Source: Stigmatella aurantiaca DW4/3-1
GTDB taxonomy: Bacteria; Myxococcota; Myxococcia; Myxococcales; Myxococcaceae
Direction of reading: 5' to 3'
Length of the DNA: 64,000 bases
Assembly (NCBI RefSeq): GCF_000165485.1
Contig: NC_014623.1
Coordinates: forward strand, 6,032,893-6,096,892
Positions 42,354 through 51,399 of the stretch are shown here, one piece after another. Position 1 is the stretch's first letter. Each line of letters begins with the position of its first letter. The notes beneath the pieces were generated by a model that worked only from the letters and a program-made list of their open reading frames with translations, ran no database searches and was not told the DNA's origin. The position numbers and the translations under genes are program-made.

Positions 42354-45323
42354 ATGCATCCACCTGTGGAGAAGATCGCCATCCTCGGAGGAGGCATGGC
42401 CTCGCTCTCAGCCGCCTTCGCGCTCACCCACTCCCCTGCACTTCGCGAACGCTATGAGATCACCGTCTACCAGGACGGGTGGCTGCTCGGCGGCAAGGGG
42501 GCGAGCGTCCGCAACCGGGAGGCGCATGGCCGCATCGAGGAGCATGGCCTTCACGTCTGGCTCGGGTATTACGAGAATGCCTTCACGCTGCTGCGCCGCT
42601 GCTACGAGGAACTGGGCCGTCCTCCCGGCGCCGCGATGCGCACGCTGCGGGACGCCTTCATCAAGCATGGCGCCATCGCCGTCGGAGAGCAGACGGCGCG
42701 CGGGTGGGAGCACTGGAGCGTCTCCTTCCCCGAGACGGACGAATGGCCGGGTGAAGGGCGGCCGTTGCCCAGCATCACGGAGTCCATCCGCGCCGCGGCG
42801 TTGCAGGTGCTCCGGTACGCCCTCGTCTGGTGGAAACAGCGGCAGGGCGTCCGGCCTGAATTCGACGGCGTGGCCCAGCAACTCCGCGGCCTGCTCAAGC
42901 GCATGCTTTCACCGCGAAGCTCCCAGCCCGGTGGCATCCCGGCACGAGAACTCGCCGACGGCCTCTCGTCGCTGCTCGATCGGCTCCGGGCCCTGGCCCG
43001 AGGCGACTTCGAGGCCGACGCCCACCTGCGCCGGATGTGGATCGTCCTCGAGTTCGGCGCGATCACCGTGATTGGCATTCTGCGCGACGGCCTCCATGGG
43101 CCCAGCGCCAACTTCGAGGCGCTCGACGAGGTGGAGTACTGCGATTGGCTCCGCAAGCACGGGGCCTCCGAACGCATGGTATCGAGCGGGCTGATCCGCG
43201 CCTTCTACCACCTCGCCTTCTGCGACGGTGCCGGGGCTGGCGCGGGACTCGCCATTCTCGGAATGCTGCGCATGTTCACGTGCTACCGCGGTGCCATCTT
43301 CTACAAGATGCGCGCGGGCATGGGCGAGACCGTCTTCGCGCCCCTGTACGAGGTGCTTCGGCGGCGCGGCGTCCGATTCGAGTTCTTCCACCGGGTGCAA
43401 CGGCTCGAACTCTCCACCGATCAGGCGCGCATCGAACGCGTCGTCATCGGACGGCAGGCGACCCCCCGTTCTGGCGAGTATCAACCCCTCATCGATGTGG
43501 GTGGGCTGCCGTGCTGGCCCGAACAGCCGCTCTACAACCAGCTTGTCGAGGGCGAGGCGCTCGCCCGTCACGGCGCGGCGCTCGCTTCTTTTTGGAGCCA
43601 ATGGCCTCCCGTCGAGCAACGCACGCTGCACCTGGGCACGGACTTCCATCGTGTCTTGCTGGGGATCTCCGCGGGGGCGCTCCCCTTCATCGCCTCCGAA
43701 CTCATCGCGGCGAGCCCTCGCTGGCAACACATGGTCAAGAACGTCCAGACGGTCCGCACGGTGTCCCTCCAGCTCTGGGTGAACGCGCCCATCGGACCGC
43801 TCGCCACGAGCGTGGACGCGCCCGTCACGACCGCCTACCAGGTGCCGCTCGAGACCTGGGCGGACATGTCGCACCTCATCCCGATCGAGGGCTGGAAGAA
43901 GTCCAGCGGCGTCCAAGGCATCCTCTATGCCTGCGGCCAACTCGGCCACGGCAGCGATCCCGTCTCGGAGAGCGATCCTCGCGCCTACGACCGCGCCGCA
44001 CTGGAGGAGACCGCTCGCCGCTTCCTCCAAGAGCACCTCTCGCACATCTGGCCGGGCGGCGCGGATGCTCGCGGTGGCTTGCAGTGGGAGAGGCTCTTCG
44101 ATCCGCAAGGGCGCACCGGACCCGAGCGCCTTCGCGCCCAATACCTGCGTGTCAACGCGGACCCTTCGGATCGCTACGTGCTGTCAGTGCCAGGCTCGCA
44201 GAAGCACCGCATCGCGCCCGATGCGTCAGGGTTCGAGAATCTCGTGCTGGCGGGCGACTGGACCCGGACCGGTTACGATCTCGGCTGCATCGAGGCGGCG
44301 GTGATGTCCGGCCTGATGGCGGCGCGAGCGCTCGGTGCACCGGTCTCCATCATTGGCGAGGTTCCGCGGCGGCACATCGAGCCCAGAATCACACTGCCTC
44401 GCTACGTCGACCGTCCTGGCGAGATGTCACTGCGCTCGCCTTACGTGATGGAAGACGTCTGGATGACCGCGCTCGTGTTACAGGCCCAGCAGGCCTCCCT
44501 CGGGGCGCTGCTCGACAAGTACTTGAACGCTCCCGCCCGAGGGCACGTCCGATACGTGCCAGCAGCGCCCTTCGTCGTGCTCGCCGCTGCTTTTTCTGGG
44601 CGCTCCTTCTCCGGCGACCCCGAGCATCGGCGCCTCGGCTACATGCCCGAAACGGATGTGGCCTTCTGGGTCCCGGCCTGGGCCATGCGCTCCGGCAAGG
44701 GAGGGCTGATCCCCGAGCGGCTGGTCTGGTTCCTGCCGCACGTCTTCGTTTCGACCGGCGCCGCAGCAGCCGCAGGAAGGGAGATCTACGGCTTCCCCAA
44801 GAGTGTGGTGGGTGTCCAGATGAGCCGCTCGGGACAGGCGCTGGATCACCTCTCGGTGGAGGGCGAAGTCCTCGCCCAACACACCCCCGAGACCTGCGGC
44901 ACGAGGGCGCGCATCCTGGAGGTGACACGGCGCGAGGGGGGGACGGGTGCGCCGAGCTCCATTGCTGAGCTGCTCGGCGGTATCACCCGGCCACTCGATG
45001 CTTCTGGAGCATGGGCGTCATCGCTCGCGAACAAGTTCGCCGTGAGCGAAGTCACCATCGCCTTCTTGAAGCAGTTCCGCGACGTTCAGCACACCGAGCG
45101 CGCCTGCTATCAAGCCATCATCGAGGCCAAGGCCACCGTGCGGACCCTGCGTGGGCAGGGTCCCATTCCTGGCACCTTCCATGTGAGCTGGGGCGATTAC
45201 GCGAGCCACCCCTTCGCAGCCGATCTGGGCCTCCAACCTGGAGGGCAGCAGGCCCTGGCGGCCATCTGGGCCGACTTTGATTTCGTCATGGAGTCTGGAC
45301 GCGAGATCTTCCGTGCCAGCTGA
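42354..45323 (+). CDS. Fusion: FAD-dependent amine-oxidase-like protein + acetoacetate-decarboxylase-like domain
   Basis: A 989-residue protein. The N-terminal 690 residues form an FAD oxidoreductase: dinucleotide motif IAILGGGMASLSAAF, the carotenoid-desaturase/amine-oxidase-like GGKGAS and RIEEHGLHVWLGYYENAF, and the C-terminal FAD block LVLAGDWTRTGYDLGCIEAA. The last 275 residues look like the acetoacetate decarboxylase superfamily (GYMPETDVAFWVPAW and GREIYGFPKSVVGVQM). The Lys in FPK aligns with the Schiff-base Lys of the family, but the next residue is Ser instead of the usual second Lys that lowers its pKa. So the domain may catalyse a different Schiff-base reaction. A biosynthetic two-step enzyme is plausible. 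The substrate is unknown. Confidence 0.82.
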   Translation: MHPPVEKIAILGGGMASLSAAFALTHSPALRERYEITVYQDGWLLGGKGASVRNREAHGRIEEHGLHVWLGYYENAFTLLRRCYEELGRPPGAAMRTLRDAFIKHGAIAVGEQTARGWEHWSVSFPETDEWPGEGRPLPSITESIRAAALQVLRYALVWWKQRQGVRPEFDGVAQQLRGLLKRMLSPRSSQPGGIPARELADGLSSLLDRLRALARGDFEADAHLRRMWIVLEFGAITVIGILRDGLHGPSANFEALDEVEYCDWLRKHGASERMVSSGLIRAFYHLAFCDGAGAGAGLAILGMLRMFTCYRGAIFYKMRAGMGETVFAPLYEVLRRRGVRFEFFHRVQRLELSTDQARIERVVIGRQATPRSGEYQPLIDVGGLPCWPEQPLYNQLVEGEALARHGAALASFWSQWPPVEQRTLHLGTDFHRVLLGISAGALPFIASELIAASPRWQHMVKNVQTVRTVSLQLWVNAPIGPLATSVDAPVTTAYQVPLETWADMSHLIPIEGWKKSSGVQGILYACGQLGHGSDPVSESDPRAYDRAALEETARRFLQEHLSHIWPGGADARGGLQWERLFDPQGRTGPERLRAQYLRVNADPSDRYVLSVPGSQKHRIAPDASGFENLVLAGDWTRTGYDLGCIEAAVMSGLMAARALGAPVSIIGEVPRRHIEPRITLPRYVDRPGEMSLRSPYVMEDVWMTALVLQAQQASLGALLDKYLNAPARGHVRYVPAAPFVVLAAAFSGRSFSGDPEHRRLGYMPETDVAFWVPAWAMRSGKGGLIPERLVWFLPHVFVSTGAAAAAGREIYGFPKSVVGVQMSRSGQALDHLSVEGEVLAQHTPETCGTRARILEVTRREGGTGAPSSIAELLGGITRPLDASGAWASSLANKFAVSEVTIAFLKQFRDVQHTERACYQAIIEAKATVRTLRGQGPIPGTFHVSWGDYASHPFAADLGLQPGGQQALAAIWADFDFVMESGREIFRAS

Positions 45324-45334
45324 CCCAGCGGGCC

Positions 45335-47137
45335 CTACGGGGAGCAGGTGGCCCAGGTCGCGAGGGCCGCGCGGATGGGCTCGCGCAGCGGTTCGACCTT
45401 GGCGCTATTGAAGGTGTTGCTCGCCGCGGTCGCGTTGCTGGCGCCTTGGATGAAGATGCCCCACACGTAACGCTGGTTCGTCACCAGGCCGCTGGTGCAC
45501 CGCGGAACCTCGGCCGAGCCCGCCACGGACAGATACTCGAGGCACCCCCCATTGCACAGGGTATAGCCCCCTGCCTTGTAGTGGGTGATCAGGCGGCTCT
45601 TGTATTGGCCAATCTCTTGAGCGCTCAGACTGAAGCCCGCCGCCTCCTGATCCACCAACGTCATCAGCTTGCTGCGGATGCCCGTGAAATCGCCCGCCAG
45701 CTCTGGCATGCGCTGGTAAAGCGCGGTGCGGCTGGAGGCCGTCAACAGGCTGCCATTGGCGATGCCCTCGTACATCACTCCGGCGTCGTCCAGCGTGAGC
45801 GCGTTCGCCACGGGGCCGCCACAACCGGGGTAGTGGTTGAGGCGCGTGGAGGCCATGCCCACGGTGAGCGCCGTCTGGTTGATGGCGGTGAACCCAAACG
45901 CATTGATGACTGCTTTGGTGCGCTGGTTATCGGAGAACTCCAGCATCTGGTAGATGGCGTTCCCCAGCGTCTCCGTGCCCGTGATGGTATTGGAGGGGCA
46001 ACTGCTGTTCGCCGTCGGCGCGTAGAGATTGACGAGCTGATTCAAGGTGGCACGGCCCGCGTCCACCTCGCGCATGGCGTGCAAGGCAATGAGCGCCTTG
46101 ATGCTGCTTGCGGGTTCGAAGACGAAACCCTCCTGGAGGCCTGCCTGCACGGAGCCCCCCACCTGCTTCAAGTAGTGGCCCGTGACGCCGTCCGTCCCAT
46201 CCCGCATCAGCTCGCCAATGCGCGTGGTGGCCGCGTTCGAGTTGTTGACCAGGATGGCCGCGAACTTGCGCACACCCCCCGAGGTGTACGTCTTCACATC
46301 CAGCAGCCGTGCCCCATTCTGGCTCAGGCGAGCACTGAGCTGCGAGGCCGTCACGCCGTAGTACCACCACCAGGCGACGCCCGGGCTTTGCTCCATGATG
46401 ACGTTGAACGTGGAGCCGCTGGCGTCCGCGGGCTCGATGCTCGTCAGGAACGCCTGGTTCTGCGACAGGGCCGTGGAGAGCTGGCTGCCAGTGATGCCGT
46501 AGTACCACCACCACCCCTTCGCGTCGGCTCCCGTGTTGGACACCATCACCGCCACGTAGCGGGTGCCAGCGCTGGTGTCATAGCTGCGCAAGTCCACCAG
46601 CCGCGCGCTGTTCTGCGTCAGGTAGGTCGAGAGCTGCGCCGGGGTGACACCGGAGTACCACCACCAGCCCTTCGCATCGGCCCCTGTATTGGGGATCATC
46701 ACCGCCGCGAAATACGTCTGGCCACTCACCTCGTAGGCATCCAGGCTGATGAGGCGCGCCCCCTGGGTGCTGAGCACCGAGGAAAGTTGGCTGCTGGTCA
46801 ATCCGACGTACCACCACCAGCCCTTGGCATGGCTGCCCGTGTTCTTGACGGTGGCCACGGTGAGCCGCAACGGCGAGGCCTGCTCCACTTGCAAGCTGAC
46901 GATGCGCGCTCCGTTATCGCTGACCAGGGCGGAGACCTGATCAACCGTCTGGCCATAGGCCCACCACCAGGCCGTGGGGGTGGTGTTCAGCGCCTCACCG
47001 AGGGCCGCGTCCTTCCGTTGGGCCCACTCATTTTCTGAGAGGGCCTCGGTGCCCTCGGAGGGGCCACCACAAGCGGCGAAAAAAAGGACGCTGAAGCAGG
47101 TCAATGCGGCGAGCCGCCGCGAGCACAAGGATGACAT
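45335..47137 (-). CDS. Secreted serine hydrolase: BTRD-like repeats + beta-lactamase-fold domain
   Basis: A 600-residue protein. The ATG at 47137 has GGAGG 5 nt upstream. The lipoprotein signal ends VLFFAAC. About residues 50-300 hold five copies of a roughly 47-residue repeat with W-W-W-x-Y-G-x-T-x-x-Q-L-S and ARL, the pattern of bacterial tandem repeat domain 1 known from polyglycine hydrolases. The C-terminal domain is a class-A beta-lactamase-like serine hydrolase with S344-S-I-K347 in FEPASSIKAL and S402-D-N404 in EFSDNQRTKA. A close match to KTG was not found. By analogy it may cleave Gly-rich peptides or peptidoglycan bridges, perhaps of prey (inference). Confidence 0.82.
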   Translation of the reverse strand: MSSLCSRRLAALTCFSVLFFAACGGPSEGTEALSENEWAQRKDAALGEALNTTPTAWWWAYGQTVDQVSALVSDNGARIVSLQVEQASPLRLTVATVKNTGSHAKGWWWYVGLTSSQLSSVLSTQGARLISLDAYEVSGQTYFAAVMIPNTGADAKGWWWYSGVTPAQLSTYLTQNSARLVDLRSYDTSAGTRYVAVMVSNTGADAKGWWWYYGITGSQLSTALSQNQAFLTSIEPADASGSTFNVIMEQSPGVAWWWYYGVTASQLSARLSQNGARLLDVKTYTSGGVRKFAAILVNNSNAATTRIGELMRDGTDGVTGHYLKQVGGSVQAGLQEGFVFEPASSIKALIALHAMREVDAGRATLNQLVNLYAPTANSSCPSNTITGTETLGNAIYQMLEFSDNQRTKAVINAFGFTAINQTALTVGMASTRLNHYPGCGGPVANALTLDDAGVMYEGIANGSLLTASSRTALYQRMPELAGDFTGIRSKLMTLVDQEAAGFSLSAQEIGQYKSRLITHYKAGGYTLCNGGCLEYLSVAGSAEVPRCTSGLVTNQRYVWGIFIQGASNATAASNTFNSAKVEPLREPIRAALATWATCSP

Positions 47138-47316
47138 GAGAACCTCCGGCCAGAGCGAATTCCTGCGGTGTAGACGCAGGGGGCTCCACAAGAGCGTCCT
47201 GATGACGCTCCGCTGGATGAAACGAAGCCCGCCTGGATTTCCCCTCAGGACTGCTCGTTATACGGAGCGCGCGCCATATCTTCCCGGAGAGCGAGTCTTT
47301 TCCGGGAAAACAGCCG

Positions 47317-47664
47317 CTAAGGCGTGGAACGCCCATCCGTACCCGGTGCCTTCGTCATGCCAAGAACCCAATCGAGGTAGGCGCGATGACCTGCTTCCGG
47401 CCGGAGCGCGAGCATTTCGGGGACTTCGTAGGGATGCAGGGCCAGCAGACGTTCCCGCACCTGCTCGAACAATTCCGAGCGCGTCTTCAGCATCAGCAGG
47501 CATTCCGGTTCATCCTGCACCTGTCCCTGCCACCGGTAGATGGAACGGATGGCAGGCAGAATGTTGCCGCATGCCACCCACGTCTCCTCCACCAGTGTAC
47601 GGGCGATGGTGCTGGCCACCTCCGCGGTGGGGCACGTGACGAGCACCAGAATCACGTCAGTCAT
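47317..47664 (-). CDS. cutA: Divalent-cation tolerance protein CutA
   Basis: A 115-residue protein matching CutA1 throughout: VLVTCPTAEVASTIARTLVEE, ACGNILPAIRSIYRWQG, ECLLMLKTR and LHPYEVPEMLAL. CutA forms very stable trimers with a ferredoxin-like fold. It is linked to copper tolerance in E. coli, but its exact role is unclear. The start has AAGG upstream. The 179-bp gap to the gene on its left holds nothing I recognise. Confidence 0.95.
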   Translation of the reverse strand: MTDVILVLVTCPTAEVASTIARTLVEETWVACGNILPAIRSIYRWQGQVQDEPECLLMLKTRSELFEQVRERLLALHPYEVPEMLALRPEAGHRAYLDWVLGMTKAPGTDGRSTP

Positions 47665-47733
47665 GTCGAGCCTTGTTCATTCGAGGTACGGGGCGTCACC
47701 CTACTGTAGGACGCCCAAAAGAATGCCATTCCC

Positions 47734-49071
47734 ATGGCGAACGTCCGTGTGAACTCTGCTAAGCCCAGGGGCATGGAACGCGTCCTCGGACCCACCGAGC
47801 AGGTCTTCTACAAGGTGCGGCAACTGCGCCCCTTCAACGTCGTGATCACCGCCCGGGTCTCGGGCCAGGTGACCGAGACCCGGGTCCGCGAGGCGCTTCC
47901 GGTCGTACGGCACAGACACCCTCTGCTCCAAGCAAACATCCTCGCGGAGTCCCCTCCCCGCTTCTCCCGCAGCACTGTGCCCGAAATGCCCCTCGAGGTC
48001 GTACCGCGCGAGCACGCGGACTCCTGGCTCGAGCAGGTGAACAAGCAGATCAACCTGCCCTTCGACGCCACCCAAGGCCCTCTGGCTCGGTTTGTCCTTG
48101 TGCAGGGTGAAAACCACTCAGAGCTGATCTGCGGGTATGACCACCTCATTGGCGATGCGCTGTCGGGCTGTTTCGCCTTGAGGGACCTGCTTCGCGCCAT
48201 GGCGCCCAGTGGCGGGCGTCCGCCGGAGCTCCCCGCGCGGCCCGCCTACGAGGCCCTGATCGGGCCTCCGCTGCCAGGGACCCACGTGCTGAACAAGGTG
48301 GTCTCCCGGACCTCGTCCACGCTCCTGCGCGTGTCCCCGGCGCTCAACCGGCTCTCCGCCCGGCTCAGCGCCTCGTCCACGCCGCCGCCCCCCGCCGACA
48401 AGGTGCGCTCGGGCTTTGTCTACCGCCGCCTGGTCCCAGAGCAGACCGAGCGGCTGCTGGCCCTCTGCCGTGAACAGGGCTCCTCCCTGCATGGACTCCT
48501 GGGCGCCGCGCTGACACTGGCGAGGGCCGAGACGTTGTCCTCGGACAAGGCCTCCGTCATCACCCTCACCTCCGCCCTGGACGCCCGGGAGCGCTTCGAG
48601 GTGGGCGAGGACTTCGGCCTGTTCACCACCGGCAAGACGCACCTCTTGCGCATCCGCAAGCAAGAGGAGGTCTGGGGCCTGTCACGCAAGCTCCGTGCGC
48701 CCCTCGTCGCCGCGCGCAAGAGTGCGACGCACTTGAAGCTGTTCCGCTCGGCCATCGAGATGTCCTCGCGCACGGTGGACCTGGCGGCCCAGCCCTGGAT
48801 GCAACGCGCCACCCAGCTGGGACTGGACTCCATGCTCGGATTGACCAACCTCGGCCGTCTGAACCTGGACGCCCGGTATGGCGACCTGGGCCTGGAGGGC
48901 ATCAACTTCTCGGGGTCGGTGGCGTCCCACTTCGACATTGTCCTGGCGGCGGCGACCTTCGCCCAGCGCATGGACATCAGCTTCCTCTACAACCCTCCTC
49001 TGATGGCCCCTGAGCTGGCGGAGCGCATCGCCTCCCGCACCTGTGAGGTGCTCGCCGAGGCGGCGCGCTAG
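47734..49071 (+). CDS. Condensation-domain-type acyltransferase (PapA5/alcohol acetyltransferase-like)
   Basis: A 445-residue protein. It has the chloramphenicol-acetyltransferase/condensation fold pattern, with the active-site motif D-H-L-I-G-D (GYDHLIGDALSG, about residue 132), that is HxxxD with the first His of HHxxxD replaced by Asp. It also shows VVRHRHPLLQANI near the N-terminus, as in PapA5 and related acyltransferases. It transfers an acyl group to an alcohol or amine. An in-frame ATG at 47773 (MERVLGPTEQ) matches the usual family start and may be the real one. The next genes, on the other strand, are OCD- and Coq4-like, which suggests a small biosynthetic locus. Confidence 0.78.
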   Translation: MANVRVNSAKPRGMERVLGPTEQVFYKVRQLRPFNVVITARVSGQVTETRVREALPVVRHRHPLLQANILAESPPRFSRSTVPEMPLEVVPREHADSWLEQVNKQINLPFDATQGPLARFVLVQGENHSELICGYDHLIGDALSGCFALRDLLRAMAPSGGRPPELPARPAYEALIGPPLPGTHVLNKVVSRTSSTLLRVSPALNRLSARLSASSTPPPPADKVRSGFVYRRLVPEQTERLLALCREQGSSLHGLLGAALTLARAETLSSDKASVITLTSALDARERFEVGEDFGLFTTGKTHLLRIRKQEEVWGLSRKLRAPLVAARKSATHLKLFRSAIEMSSRTVDLAAQPWMQRATQLGLDSMLGLTNLGRLNLDARYGDLGLEGINFSGSVASHFDIVLAAATFAQRMDISFLYNPPLMAPELAERIASRTCEVLAEAAR

Positions 49072-49076
49072 CCGCC

Positions 49077-49736
49077 TCACTCCGCCTGGATGTTGTACAT
49101 CCGCCGCACATCCTCCAGCGGCATCTCCATGACCTTCCAAGGGTCCCAGTCACCGAACAGATCCACCGTCACGGCGCTGCCCCGGTCCAAGGCTCGCTGA
49201 AGGCGGGGAATGGGAATGAGCCGGGCCAGCATGCGCACGGGAATGACGATCTTGTGCCGTGCGGGATCGTAGTTGCGCGCCTTGGGGTTGAACATGAAGC
49301 CGAGGCTGAACGTGGTGGTGAGCATCTCTTCCCAGATGCTCACCCCATATCCAGACAGCAGGTGGACGAAGTCGTGCACCGCGGAGTGCACCGGCAAGGC
49401 GTGCGGGTGCCCCGGCATGGGAATGCCCCGCTCCTGGCAATATTTCCAGAACTCATGTCCGAAGGTGCCCTCGGGCAGGGTGGCCAGACGCTGGAAGCGC
49501 TGGGCCAAGTCTGGCTCCTCGTAGCGCTCGCGCAGCGTGTCATAGAGCTTCCAGTACCAGTCGCCCTTGGGCAGGCGCAGCAGGGTACCGAAATAGTCGA
49601 TGTAGGCCGCGGCCAGAAAGCCTTGCAGGCCAAAAGCCAACCACAGCTTGGAGCGGGCCTCATCCGAGAGCGAGCGCTCACGGACCGCCGCGCCGGGTTG
49701 AGCCTTGTGGATGAACGCGTCAGTTACGATTCGCAT
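49077..49736 (-). CDS. Coq4-like protein
   Basis: A 219-residue protein. It has PEGTFGHEFWKYCQERGIP and the metal motif HDFVHLLSGYGVSIWEE, which is the H-D-x-x-H-x11-E signature of Coq4. Coq4 binds zinc and acts in ubiquinone synthesis, organising the complex and, by recent work, oxidatively decarboxylating C1 of the ring. No other ubiquinone genes are nearby. It overlaps the end of the ornithine-cyclodeaminase-like gene by 13 nt, so the two are coupled and may serve a specialised pathway rather than quinone synthesis. Confidence 0.78.
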   Translation of the reverse strand: MRIVTDAFIHKAQPGAAVRERSLSDEARSKLWLAFGLQGFLAAAYIDYFGTLLRLPKGDWYWKLYDTLRERYEEPDLAQRFQRLATLPEGTFGHEFWKYCQERGIPMPGHPHALPVHSAVHDFVHLLSGYGVSIWEEMLTTTFSLGFMFNPKARNYDPARHKIVIPVRMLARLIPIPRLQRALDRGSAVTVDLFGDWDPWKVMEMPLEDVRRMYNIQAE

Positions 49737-50827
49737 GCGGACACCTGAGGGGGAGCGTCAATTCGAATGGCTTCCGGGAGCAGACCTTCCGGGCGAAGAA
49801 AGCTGTACGGGTCGCGCGGATCATCCGCCAGGGACTCCAACTGAAACGTCCGGCCAATGCCCAAGCTCTGCGCGTGTTCCAACAGCACCTCGAGCACGAC
49901 CTGGTCCTCCAGGGCGAACCCCGTGGAGTCGAACACCGTGGGGCGGCCGTGGTACTGCCGCCCCTGCGTGGGGTCACGGGCCAGCTCGAAGAGGGTGGGG
50001 CCAATGTCTCCGGGCTGCAGTTGCTGGCATTCGCCTTCCACCAACGCCTGGGGCAAGTAATCCGGACAGACAACGGCACGCCGCAGGAACTCGAGGGGCA
50101 GCTCGGTCTTTCCCGGCAGATCCGAGCCCACGGCGTTGATGTGGACGTGGGACTTGAGCCGCGTGCCGGAGAGGACCGGTCCCGCCCCCACTTCCACGGA
50201 GGTGGCGGTGCAGAGGATGTCCGCCTCGCGCTCCACGTCTTCCAGGCGGACAGCTTCCACTTCCAGGCCCAGGAAATCCACGCGCCGGGCAAAGCCACGC
50301 GCGGTCTCGGGACGCCGGTCGTAGACGAGCACCCGCTTGAGGGGAAAGAGGCGGGAGAGGGCATGGGCCTGGGTCACCGCCTGGGCCCCGCAGCCCACCA
50401 GTCCCAACACCTCGCTGTCCGGACGGGCCAGCAGCCGGCTCGCCACGGCCGAGGCCGCGCCGGTGCGCAGGGCCGTGGGAAAGGTCCCGTCGCACAGGGC
50501 GCGCAGGTGCCCGGTGTTCACATCATAGAGGCTGATGGACGAAAGAATGGTGGGCAGCCCCAACCCCTCCACATTGGCCGGGTTGTAGCCCACCAGCTTG
50601 ACCACCACCTGGCGGCCGACCTTCATCACCGGCATCCACTCGAGCACGCCCGGGTGGGGGTGCTGGTACTGGAAGCCATCGCGCTTGCGCAGCTCCGTGT
50701 GCGAGGGGTCGAACTCCGTCACCGTGCGCCCCAGCGCGGCGATCGTCTCGTCCATCAGGGCGTGCAAGCCCACGATGCCCACGAGCCGCCGCAGCTCCTG
50801 TTCTCCCAGGACCCTCGTGCTCAACAT
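49724..50827 (-). CDS. Ornithine cyclodeaminase/mu-crystallin family protein
   Basis: About 367 residues from the ATG at 50827 (GAGG 9 nt upstream; an alternative ATG is at 50836). It has the family's FRDG-like region, LCDGTFPTALRTGAASAVASRLLA, the Rossmann motif LGLVGCGAQAVTQAHAL and HINAVGSDLPGKTELP. The family includes ornithine cyclodeaminase, alanine and lysine cyclising enzymes, and imine reductases. In biosynthetic loci it often makes proline or pipecolate from ornithine or lysine. It is coupled to the downstream Coq4-like gene. Confidence 0.88.
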   Translation of the reverse strand: MLSTRVLGEQELRRLVGIVGLHALMDETIAALGRTVTEFDPSHTELRKRDGFQYQHPHPGVLEWMPVMKVGRQVVVKLVGYNPANVEGLGLPTILSSISLYDVNTGHLRALCDGTFPTALRTGAASAVASRLLARPDSEVLGLVGCGAQAVTQAHALSRLFPLKRVLVYDRRPETARGFARRVDFLGLEVEAVRLEDVEREADILCTATSVEVGAGPVLSGTRLKSHVHINAVGSDLPGKTELPLEFLRRAVVCPDYLPQALVEGECQQLQPGDIGPTLFELARDPTQGRQYHGRPTVFDSTGFALEDQVVLEVLLEHAQSLGIGRTFQLESLADDPRDPYSFLRPEGLLPEAIRIDAPPQVSACES

Positions 50828-50872
50828 GACTGCCATCCTCGCGCAGGAAGTGTGGGGTGTTGAGACGTCGTC

Positions 50873-51340
50873 TCAGGGGCGTGCGAAATCGACCTTCAGC
50901 GTCCCCTTCTCCAGGACGGCATCCACGGCCTGAAGCGGTACGACCGAGCGGGGCAGCATGATGTGCCGCCGGAAGCTGCCCACGCGGACGATGAGGTCAT
51001 CGCCCTGACGGTCGAGGACGATCTCCTCGCGGCCCGCGCCCGGCATGCGGATGCTCAACCCGTAGCGTCCCCCCGGCTTCTTGGTGAACTGGTAGGGCGG
51101 CGCGGTGACATACCGCCCGGTGGGGTCTTTGCCCTGGAAGAGCTTGTCGGCCAGCGCTCCCAACCGCTCCTGGCCCACGACCTCCTGCTCGAACAGGGGC
51201 AGCCGGGCCACGGGAAGTGGCTCGAAGTAGTCCTGGATCTGCTCGACGTAGGCATTCTGCGCCAGGTTCCACTGCTCCAGGTGCTTGGTGGCGGGCAGGA
51301 TGCGGTTGACCACGACCTGGTCCACCGTCATGCCGTACAT
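50873..51340 (-). pseudogene. 5'-truncated ArsA-family ATPase (C-terminal half only)
   Basis: A 155-residue open frame beginning YGMTVDQVVVNRILP, which normally lies in the second half of an ArsA-type ATPase. The end has the small HSP20-like domain of bacterial ArsA paralogues (RMPGAGREEIVLDRQGDDLIVRVG then RRHIMLPRSVVPLQAV). The P-loop and switch regions are absent, and a stop lies a few codons upstream. Just beyond 51340 begins the PKS fragment, so a rearrangement cut the gene. A GGAGAGGGG lies upstream of the ATG, so a fragment might still be made. Confidence 0.75.
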
Positions 51341-51399
51341 AAGGACCCCTCTCCGTCATTCCCCAGGAGTTGCCCGGTTGCAGGTGCCGAAGCATCGAC

